A stretch of DNA of 64,000 nucleotides, from positions 124,001-188,000 of the forward strand of contig NZ_FZNR01000002.1 in assembly GCF_900188005.1 (NCBI RefSeq). Reading direction: 5' to 3'. The notes beneath the pieces are model-generated. The model saw nothing but the letters and a program-made list of their open reading frames with translations. It was not told where the DNA came from and made no database searches. Shown in pieces: positions 9,701 to 16,415 of the stretch. The translations under genes were made by a program, and so were the position numbers. Numbering within the stretch: the stretch's first letter is position 1; every line of letters starts with the position of its first letter. This stretch comes from Actinoplanes regularis (GTDB lineage: Bacteria > Actinomycetota > Actinomycetes > Mycobacteriales > Micromonosporaceae).

Positions 9701-11393
9701 CGGCGCGACCTGGGCGTCGCTGCTGGCCGGGCTCGGCGCCGTCGCGCTTCGGGCCGCGTCGCCGGCCACGTCCGACGAGGATCGGACGGCGCTGGCCGGG
9801 CTGCTCGCGACGATCGCCGGGACGCCACTGGACGGGGAGGCCGCGCCGCTCCGGATCGTGCGGGTGGCCCAGGACGGCATGGTCGACGGGGCGGTCGACT
9901 GGCATCGGGACGGCGCCCGGCTCACCGTGGTCTTCCCGCCCGATGGGTACCACCATTCCTACAACCCTGACGGACGATGGCAGCGGGACGTGATCCAGGT
10001 GGCCCCGGACGGCGTGTTCACCCTGCCGCCCAGCCCGGTCCTGTACGAGCGCGAGTCCGTACGGCCCAGCGGGCGCCTCGCCGGTGAACGGCTGCGGGCG
10101 TTCCTCACCCTGCTCGCCGAGCGGGGGCCCGCGCCGTGGCGCCCCTCGTCCGCGGAAGCGCTGGCCGAGGCCACCGGCATGACCCGCGCCGAGGCGGTGC
10201 TGCTGCTCGCCGGGCTGCCCGGGGTGGCCCGCTGGGAGGCCACGTTCCTGAGCACCGAGCAGCGAAGGCTGCTGGGCCTCACCGGACCGCACGCCACGCT
10301 CGGCCGAGAGGCCGTGCAGGAGTTGAGCCATCGGGAGCGGGTCGCGCTGCTCGACGCGGCGATGCCCACCGACCCGGTCGCGCTCTGGGAACACGGGCCG
10401 GACGTGGCCGCGATCGCGGAGAAGTGGATCGCGTTGCGGGGCCGCCGGGTGGCCGTGCCGGAGGAACTCGTCGCCGGCCTGGCCCGCGTCGTCGACAGGT
10501 CGCTGGCGCCCGCGCTGCTGCGGGCCGTCGCCGCCCCGGCTCCCGGCGACTGCCTGACCACCGACGGCCCGGCCCCGGACGGGACCGTGCCGTTCGACGC
10601 GGACCACCTGCCGGCCGCCGCCGTCGCCCTGCCCTGGCTGGCCTACCACCTGACCTGGGACGATCCGCTGCGCGCCGCGCTACCGGAGGCGCTACGGCTG
10701 GTTCGTGAGCGGCTGCGCAACCCGAACCTGCGGGTCGGAGAGGGCTGGTACCGGGTGGCCGCCCGTCCGGACGCCGGCCCCGCGCTCGTCGACACCTACA
10801 CCTACGACGGGCACGTGACGGTGAGCCTGGTGCCGGCGGAGCTGTCCGGCCTCGACGACCCGGCGATCGGCCTCGTCGATGACGAGACCGCGGTCGCGCT
10901 GCGGATCCTGCTGTCCACGTCGATCGAGGAGGCGGTGGCCACCCCGGAGGGTGCGTCCGGTGATCCGCGTGATCCCCGGGTCTGCCTGCCCACCCTGGTC
11001 GATGAGGTGCGCGAGCGGTACCGGCTGGACGGCGACGCGGCGGCGTACTACCTGCAGCTGCTCGCGCTGCCCGACCCGGCCGACAAGGCAGTCCGGGCGT
11101 GGAACGGCTGGACGTCCACTGAGCTGAGACGAGCGCAGCGGGCGCTGATCGACGCCGGGCTGGTGGTCACCGCGAAACGGGAGCGCGCCGGACGCCCGGT
11201 CTTCCTGCCCGGCGGCTGGCAGGCGGCGCGGGCCCCGCACCTGCCGGTCGAGACCTGGAAGCTGACGATGTACCAAGAGCTCGACAGGGTGCGGCTGGTC
11301 GTGTCATCACTGCCGCTGCTGTTCCGCACCGCCTGGGGCCGGATCACCGACGGTGACGTCCCCCGCTATCACGACCTGGAGGAGAACCGGTGA
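6720..11393 (+). CDS. Giant conserved protein B, tandem paralogue of protein A (1,557 aa)
   Basis: Starts at the ATG overlapping the previous stop (ATGA) and is collinear with protein A over its whole length, with the same opening (CYRHPVLDGRTMVRLVG), the same helical block, the same aromatic middle and the same ending (RPVFLPGGWQAARAPHLPVETWKL). Similarity is uneven: a 97-base tract is identical at the DNA level, while the central beta region has drifted and carries extra residues. Duplication followed by divergence, perhaps with gene conversion, explains this. Both copies are intact and coupled, so they may form a heteromer or offer two specificities to the same ATPase/VWA pair. Function unknown; no enzyme motif seen. 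Confidence 0.72.
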   Translation: MSGKLLDAGAILPGPPTDAGQDVMTARCYRHPVLDGRTMVRLVGATVGPAEDLSMEFLGFAGAATPVEVGHGRRLALGFPAWALVHDPANGRHALALVKEMEKLARTARHKPGNARDGYGELAERLGAAAPQLLPTFWEQAGRAFLAAENQRMAGSCFTEARRAEQVHGLAVDEDRVRDVHLEFALAGGLTATMLAAYAREVVARRPPAEAYELVRNLSLRRVAGGLPPHVSMAADLARLARAAGRNPDREAEEVVALLLTYPATARSHPSVWKSLRKILIRLGKRDATVRARLLEISPEPPGWRTDVREQWLELLEATGAAADLTSPAPGAVSAGRWLERFLKLHGEGRNARLIALVERMTDRLRAEGGVRISGYALGVDLDVLDVCRAAGVPVDIGDVRRAHGFKVDEWADDEGPGRRDLAAIAADPQLRPLLRAGVRSALGKLRDDGSLTSAPMPAELMMAAFGAAGVRAVLTELIGDLTGQAGTSTVAGLHKILIELAPLWSSTAIEFAPDAFGLLTGVDMPAVLARTLRAGLLAELTWPAYERAAQRLQQIDVGVAWPELVLHDERSAQVISPDGRVAEHVFRFDWAGRRYAPNRWWSRFGCLFADGELLVYWHGDNGQVGYWSSRPDDLIEGEWQFHPAQGWWRPPLPVPGGGSTTGSLPMHAGDARIVSPEGYGVAGDGQAFWRREPVDPDAPHWRRELRWREFDPRTGQGGRVSLPAFFAAAGDGLDPDYSSLRPVPAEFADSPLGVRDGLAGWRVTRSPEGVPTAEGIDGRTAATLIGPHRTPGETPIGAVSLPGSTAALPVTLPNSTVRVWTADGAHLLDEQKISTGTLPPFAWWHAMRARDEAGSAALRSLDEDTAAALLTVDDSVTGAKALREAVTANLVAHLPGITDATLRARVAEVVTQVVRMRRRIAEISRQLGRRPRRDLPRITDNALTTAWDGLGDLEPAHYRSMPGEQCLFLEQIVAVGECLARPDSADPAQIPSVGATWASLLAGLGAVALRAASPATSDEDRTALAGLLATIAGTPLDGEAAPLRIVRVAQDGMVDGAVDWHRDGARLTVVFPPDGYHHSYNPDGRWQRDVIQVAPDGVFTLPPSPVLYERESVRPSGRLAGERLRAFLTLLAERGPAPWRPSSAEALAEATGMTRAEAVLLLAGLPGVARWEATFLSTEQRRLLGLTGPHATLGREAVQELSHRERVALLDAAMPTDPVALWEHGPDVAAIAEKWIALRGRRVAVPEELVAGLARVVDRSLAPALLRAVAAPAPGDCLTTDGPAPDGTVPFDADHLPAAAVALPWLAYHLTWDDPLRAALPEALRLVRERLRNPNLRVGEGWYRVAARPDAGPALVDTYTYDGHVTVSLVPAELSGLDDPAIGLVDDETAVALRILLSTSIEEAVATPEGASGDPRDPRVCLPTLVDEVRERYRLDGDAAAYYLQLLALPDPADKAVRAWNGWTSTELRRAQRALIDAGLVVTAKRERAGRPVFLPGGWQAARAPHLPVETWKLTMYQELDRVRLVVSSLPLLFRTAWGRITDGDVPRYHDLEENR

Positions 11394-12511
11394 CCACCGC
11401 TCGTCAGATCGATCCACCCGAGCATCGGTACGCCGATGAGCTGGCCTTCCTCGCCGCCGCCGACGCCGGGGCGCGGCCACCGGGCTGGCGGATGACACCA
11501 CGGTCGGTGGTCACGTTCATCGCCGGGTCGGGCGGCACGCCGGTCCACGGGCCCGACGGCCGCCGGGTGATCGAGCCGAAATTCGTCGGCGAGCGGGCCC
11601 TGGTCGAGCGGTGCGTGGTCACCCTCGCCGGGGAGCGCGGGCTGCTGCTGGTCGGCGAGCCGGGCACCGCCAAGTCGATGCTCTCCGAGCTGCTCGCCGC
11701 GGCGATCTGCGGGACCAGCGCGCTCGCCGTTCAGGGCACCGCCGGCACCACCGAGGATCAGCTGCGGTACGGCTGGAACTACGCGTTGTTGCTGGCCAAG
11801 GGCCCGACGGCGGAGTCGCTGGTGCCGTCGCCGGTGCTGACCGCGATGACCACCGGCGCGGTCGCCCGGGTCGAGGAGATCACCCGCTGCCTGCCGGAGA
11901 TCCAGGACGCCCTGGTCTCGATCATGTCGGAGCGGCGGATCAGCGTGCCGGAGCTGGCCGGGCAGGACGGGGCGGTCGGCTACGCCGTGCCCGGGTTCTG
12001 CCTGATCGCGACGGCGAACCTGCGCGACCGCGGGGTGTCCGAGATGTCGGCGGCACTCAAGCGGCGGTTCAACTTCGAGGTGGTGCCGCCGATCGCCGAC
12101 CTGGACGCGGAGGTCGCGCTGGTCACCCGGCAGGCGCGGGCCGCGGTCGAGCGGGGCGGTGCGACCTACGCGGTGGACGAGGCGGTGCTCGAGACCCTGG
12201 TCACGGCGTTCCGCGACCTGCGCAACGGGGTCAGCGCCGAGGGTTGGGAGGTGGAGCGGCCGTCGTCGGTGATGAGCACGGCCGAGGCGGTGGCGGTGGC
12301 CGCGTCGATCGGGCTGTCGGCGGCGTACCTGCCCGGGCCGGACCCGTTGTCGCTGCTGCCCGGACACCTGCTCGGGGTGGTCCGCAAGGACGACCCGGCG
12401 GATGCGGGCCGGCTGCTGGCGTACTGGGACGGTGCGCTGCGGCGGCGGGCCGAGGCGGGTTCACGCATGTGGCGCCAGCTGTGGGAACACCGCGATGTCC
12501 TCCGTGACTGA
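11390..12511 (+). CDS. MoxR-family AAA+ ATPase, YehL type
   Basis: A 373-residue AAA+ ATPase that probably remodels a partner protein using ATP. Walker A is GEPGTAKS (residues 89-96), Walker B is ARVEEI (159-164), sensor 1 falls in ATANLRDRG (about 208-216) and the arginine-finger region is LKRRFNFE (about 223-230). MoxR ATPases normally act with a VWA-domain protein, and one is encoded by the next gene. The GTG start overlaps the previous stop (GTGA). Neighbours (DUF4132 before, DUF5682-VWA and SWIM after) match the YehL subfamily of MoxR proteins rather than the RavA or PA2707 groups. Client and physiological role are unknown; the old molR label for E. coli yehI (molybdate-related) is not well supported and is not used here. 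Confidence 0.9.
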   Translation: MTTARQIDPPEHRYADELAFLAAADAGARPPGWRMTPRSVVTFIAGSGGTPVHGPDGRRVIEPKFVGERALVERCVVTLAGERGLLLVGEPGTAKSMLSELLAAAICGTSALAVQGTAGTTEDQLRYGWNYALLLAKGPTAESLVPSPVLTAMTTGAVARVEEITRCLPEIQDALVSIMSERRISVPELAGQDGAVGYAVPGFCLIATANLRDRGVSEMSAALKRRFNFEVVPPIADLDAEVALVTRQARAAVERGGATYAVDEAVLETLVTAFRDLRNGVSAEGWEVERPSSVMSTAEAVAVAASIGLSAAYLPGPDPLSLLPGHLLGVVRKDDPADAGRLLAYWDGALRRRAEAGSRMWRQLWEHRDVLRD

Positions 12512-15500
12512 CCGCCCGCCGTCGGCCGCCGACCGAGCCGCACCGCGCGCGGCCGTCGACCGGCTCGCCGGTGACGCGCGGATCCAGCTGATCGGCGTGC
12601 GGCACCACTCGCCGGTGCTGGCCGCGGCCGTGCCGGCGCTGCTCGACGCCTTCCGGCCCGAGACCGTCCTGGTCGAACTGCCCGCCGAGATGCAGCCATG
12701 GATGCGGTGGCTGTCCGATCCGGACACGGTCGCGCCGGTCGCCCTGGCCGCGGCCGGGATCGACCGGCCGATCGCGTTCTACCCGTTCGCCGACTTCAGC
12801 CCGGAACTGGCGGCGGTCCGCTGGGCGCGGCAGGCCGGCGTGCCGGTGATCTGCGGGGATCTGCCGCTGACCGATCCGGCCTGGGCCGCCGGTCGCCTCG
12901 GCATGCCCGGGGGCGGCGAGGCCACGCCCGGCACGCCGGACGGCACGCGGCAGCCGGGCCGCCGGGGTGAAGCCGATGGCGGGCCGGGGCTCGGGGACGC
13001 GGTGCAGATCGCGTTGTCCGGTCGGGCCGGCGACGACCTGTGGGACCGCTGGATCGAGGCGGAGGCCCCGGGAAGTCCGCCGGAAGCTGTCCGGCGGGCC
13101 GCTCTCGCGGCCGGGTGGGCACTGCGATTCGACGTTTCCGGGTACGGCGTCGATCCGCTGGACCTGCGCCGGGAGGCCTGCATGCGAGCGCACCTGCACG
13201 GTGTGCCCGGCCGTATCTCCGCTGTCGTAGGAGCGTTCCACGCGCCCGTCCTCCTCGACCCTCCGGACCCTGATCCCGCTCCGGCCGGCGCCGGGAGTCG
13301 TGGACGGACCGCATCACGCCTCGGCCTCCCGCACCCGGGTCAGCCAGTCGGCCGCCCACGGGTCGCGGAGCCGGTGATCTCGCTCGTTCCGTACACGTTC
13401 GACCTGCTGGACGCGCGCTCCGGATATCCCGCCGGGATCCGGGATCCGCGCTGGCAGCAGGCGGTGTTCGAGGCCGGCGCCGAGCCGGGGCGCCTGCGGG
13501 CGGCCGCGGATCGGTTCGCCGTCGAAGTCGCGCGGGAGCTACGGGGGCACGGGCAGCCCGCCGGACCGGCCGAAGCGGCCGAGGTCGCCCGCGTCGCCGG
13601 AGATCTGGCCGGGCTGCGGAACCTGCCGGCGCCCGGGCGGGGCGAACTGGTGGAGGCGCTGCAGACGGTGCTCGCTCAGGGCGCGCCGGCCGGCGCCGGA
13701 CGCGGGGTCGCCCGGGCCATGGAGGAGGTGCTGGTCGGGCGGCGGCGTGGGCGCCTGCCCGGCGGCGCGCCGGTCACCGGGCTGCGGCCGGCGGTCGAGC
13801 GGGAACTCGCCGGGCTGAGACTGCCCGGGCCGGGACAGCCCGGGCGGCGGCTGCGGCTCGACCCGCTGCGCTCCCCCACCGACCGGGATCGGGAGCTGGC
13901 CATTCGCCGGCTGGAAGCGTGCGGCGCGCCCTACGGGGACGCCGGTGCGGCTGGGCCGGTCGCCGGTGGGGAGACGTTGACGAACACCTGGCGGGTGGAG
14001 TGGACGCCGACCGTCGACGCGGCGCTCGCGCTGGCCGGCCTGCACGGGGTCACTCTCGCGCAGGCGGCCGGGGGTGTGCTCGGCAGCCGTCGGCGCCGGG
14101 AGCGGCAGGCCGGTGGGCCGACCGCCGATCAGGCGCTGGCGGGCCTGGAACGGGCCGCGGTCTGCGGTCTGCCGGAGCTGGCCCGGGAGCGGCTCGGCGA
14201 CGTGCGGCAGGCGGTCTGCCACGGTGGTGGGATCCAGCAGATCGTCGCCGCTCTGCACCTGATCAGCAGGATTTCTCGAGGCCACATCGCCGGCCTGGGA
14301 CCCGAGGCGCTCGAGCAGACTCTCGCGGCGCCTCAGGAGAGGCCGCGCACAGAGGCGCTCGACGGGAATCCCGTGGGGCATCAGAGACAGCCCCGCGCAG
14401 AGGCGCTCGATGAGCCGGCAACAACCCGGGACAAGACTCCTGCCGAACCTCGGCAGCGGGCGCACGTTGAGGCGCTCGATGGGTTGGGGGCGGCTCGGGA
14501 CGAGTTGCACGCGGCCGCGGTGGCGGCGGTCGCCGGGCTGGCCGGGTCGGGCCGGATCGAGGATGCCCGGGCGTTGCTCGATCTGGTTCGGGCGGCCGAC
14601 GAGGCCGGGCGCCGGCTGCGGCTCGGCCGGGCGATCCGGGACCTGGTTCGGGACGGGTCGCCGGTGATGGCAGGGGCGGCGAACGCGGTCGGGGTGCTGC
14701 TCGGGCACGAGACACCGGACACGTTCGGGATCCGGCTGGCGTCCTGGGCCGGTCTGCCGGATGCCGGTTCGACGGACCGGTTTCGCGGTGCGCTCAGCGT
14801 CGCCGGGGCGCTGCTGCAGGCCGGAAACGAGTTCCTGACACCGCTGCTGGACACGGTGGAAGGGATGACGGACGACGATTTCGTACGCCGGCTGCCGGCG
14901 TTGCGCGGTGGATTCGACGTGCTCAGCCCCGCTGATCGGGACCGTCTCCTGCATACGGTCGGTGAGCGGTACGGGACGATCGACGAACGCCTGGTGGCCG
15001 ATGCCGTGACGGTGGCCGGCTGGATCGCCGCCGATCGGGCGGGGCTGGCCGCGGTGCGGGCGCTCGGTCTTGATCCGGGAGCCGGTGTCACGCCGGCCTC
15101 CGGAGCCTCGCCGGGAACAGCCGACAAGGACGATGAGACCGTGGGCGCTCCGGTGAGCCTGGGCGCTCCGGCCGGTATGGACAATGCGGACCATACCGCA
15201 GGTACCGGCGATGCCGCAGGTACCGGCGATGCCGCAGGTACCGGCGATGCCGCAGGTACCGGCGATGCCGCAGGTGTCGCAGGTGCCGACGACGCCCGGA
15301 TCGGCGATGCGGACGGTGGGGTTTCCGCGGTGCAGCGATGGCGGCTGTTGCTCGGGCGGGAGAGCGAAAAGCTGGCGCCACGGCAGCGGCGGCTGGCGAC
15401 GGCGTTGGACGAGCTCTACGGGGCCGGACAGGGAGAAGGGGCGTACACCGTGGGCGGGGGCGGTGCGGGGCGCGAACCGGCGTACCCGGAGGTCCGCGAT

Positions 15501-16415
15501 TGGCTGGAAGACCTGGAGGATCTCTTCGGTTCCGCCGTACGCGACGAGGTTCTCGCCCGGGCCGCGGAACGCGGCCGTCTGGACGCGGTGCTGGCCGCGG
15601 ATCCGGAGCGGGTCCGGCCCTCGATCGACCTGTTGCACGCGGTGCTGTCGATGGCCGGCGGGCTGCCGGAGGCGCGGCTGGCCAAGCTGCGGCCGCTGGT
15701 CGCCCGGCTCACCGCCGAGCTCACCGCGCAGCTGGCCCGCCGGATCCGCCCGGCGCTGACCGGGCTCGGCACACCACGGCCCACCCGGCGCCCGAGCGGG
15801 CGGCTCGATCTGGCCGCGACCGTGCGGCAGAACCTGCATACCGTACGGAAGGACCTGGCCGGCCGGCCGCGGATCGTCCCGGAGCGGCCGGTGTTCCGCA
15901 GTCCGGGCCGGCGCAGTGTGGACTGGCAGGTCATCCTGCTCGTCGACGTCTCCGGGTCGATGGAGGAGTCGACGATCTGGGCGGCGCTGACCGCGTCGGT
16001 GCTCGCCGGGGTGCCGGCACTGCGCACCAGCTTCGTCACGTTCTCCACCGAGGTGATCGACCTGACCGACCGGGTCACCGACCCGCTGTCGCTGCTGCTG
16101 GAGATCCGGGTCGGCGGGGGCACCCACATCGCGGCCGGGATGCGGTACGCCCGGCAGATCACCACTGTCCCGAGCCGGACCATGGTCGTCACGATCAGCG
16201 ACTTCGAGGAGGGCTATCCGGTCGGCGACCTGCTCGGGGCGGTCCGGGCACTGGTCGACGACGGGGTGACCCTGCTCGGCTGCGCCAGCCTGGACGACAA
16301 GGGTCAGCCACGGTACAACACCGGCATCGCGGGACAACTGGTCGCCGCCGGGATGCCGGTCGCCGCGCTGAGCCCGGCCGAGCTGGCCGGATGGATCGGG
16401 GAGCGGGTGCGATGA
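12495..16415 (+). CDS. DUF5682-VWA fusion protein (YehM+YehP-like)
   Basis: A 1,306-residue fusion. The first about 1,100 residues resemble DUF5682/YehM: it opens with IQLIGVRHHSPVLAAAVPAL and ETVLVELPAEMQPWM, features of that family. The last about 160 residues form a VWA domain with an intact MIDAS motif DVSGSM (residues 1151-1156), a Thr in GGGTHIAAGMRYA and the acidic SDFEEG. VWA domains with MIDAS bind a metal and a partner, typically the MoxR ATPase. In E. coli the two halves are separate genes (yehM, yehP); here they are one chain. ATG at 12495 overlaps the ATPase gene by 17 bases; a GTG at 12504 is an alternative start. Between the halves lie low-complexity segments: degenerate EALD-containing repeats (about 14320-14480) and a hexapeptide array (15195-15266). 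Cytoplasmic; no membrane segment. Confidence 0.82.
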   Translation: MSSVTDRPPSAADRAAPRAAVDRLAGDARIQLIGVRHHSPVLAAAVPALLDAFRPETVLVELPAEMQPWMRWLSDPDTVAPVALAAAGIDRPIAFYPFADFSPELAAVRWARQAGVPVICGDLPLTDPAWAAGRLGMPGGGEATPGTPDGTRQPGRRGEADGGPGLGDAVQIALSGRAGDDLWDRWIEAEAPGSPPEAVRRAALAAGWALRFDVSGYGVDPLDLRREACMRAHLHGVPGRISAVVGAFHAPVLLDPPDPDPAPAGAGSRGRTASRLGLPHPGQPVGRPRVAEPVISLVPYTFDLLDARSGYPAGIRDPRWQQAVFEAGAEPGRLRAAADRFAVEVARELRGHGQPAGPAEAAEVARVAGDLAGLRNLPAPGRGELVEALQTVLAQGAPAGAGRGVARAMEEVLVGRRRGRLPGGAPVTGLRPAVERELAGLRLPGPGQPGRRLRLDPLRSPTDRDRELAIRRLEACGAPYGDAGAAGPVAGGETLTNTWRVEWTPTVDAALALAGLHGVTLAQAAGGVLGSRRRRERQAGGPTADQALAGLERAAVCGLPELARERLGDVRQAVCHGGGIQQIVAALHLISRISRGHIAGLGPEALEQTLAAPQERPRTEALDGNPVGHQRQPRAEALDEPATTRDKTPAEPRQRAHVEALDGLGAARDELHAAAVAAVAGLAGSGRIEDARALLDLVRAADEAGRRLRLGRAIRDLVRDGSPVMAGAANAVGVLLGHETPDTFGIRLASWAGLPDAGSTDRFRGALSVAGALLQAGNEFLTPLLDTVEGMTDDDFVRRLPALRGGFDVLSPADRDRLLHTVGERYGTIDERLVADAVTVAGWIAADRAGLAAVRALGLDPGAGVTPASGASPGTADKDDETVGAPVSLGAPAGMDNADHTAGTGDAAGTGDAAGTGDAAGTGDAAGVAGADDARIGDADGGVSAVQRWRLLLGRESEKLAPRQRRLATALDELYGAGQGEGAYTVGGGGAGREPAYPEVRDWLEDLEDLFGSAVRDEVLARAAERGRLDAVLAADPERVRPSIDLLHAVLSMAGGLPEARLAKLRPLVARLTAELTAQLARRIRPALTGLGTPRPTRRPSGRLDLAATVRQNLHTVRKDLAGRPRIVPERPVFRSPGRRSVDWQVILLVDVSGSMEESTIWAALTASVLAGVPALRTSFVTFSTEVIDLTDRVTDPLSLLLEIRVGGGTHIAAGMRYARQITTVPSRTMVVTISDFEEGYPVGDLLGAVRALVDDGVTLLGCASLDDKGQPRYNTGIAGQLVAAGMPVAALSPAELAGWIGERVR
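15195..15266 (+). repeat. 18-bp in-frame minisatellite, four units
   Basis: Four consecutive 18-base units of GCCGCAGGTACCGGCGAT (first unit starts ACC) encode the hexapeptide (A)AGTGD and are followed by a decayed fifth copy to about 15275. The array is in a Gly/Ala/Asp-rich linker between the DUF5682 and VWA parts. Copies are nearly identical, which points to recent expansion by slippage. Confidence 0.93.
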
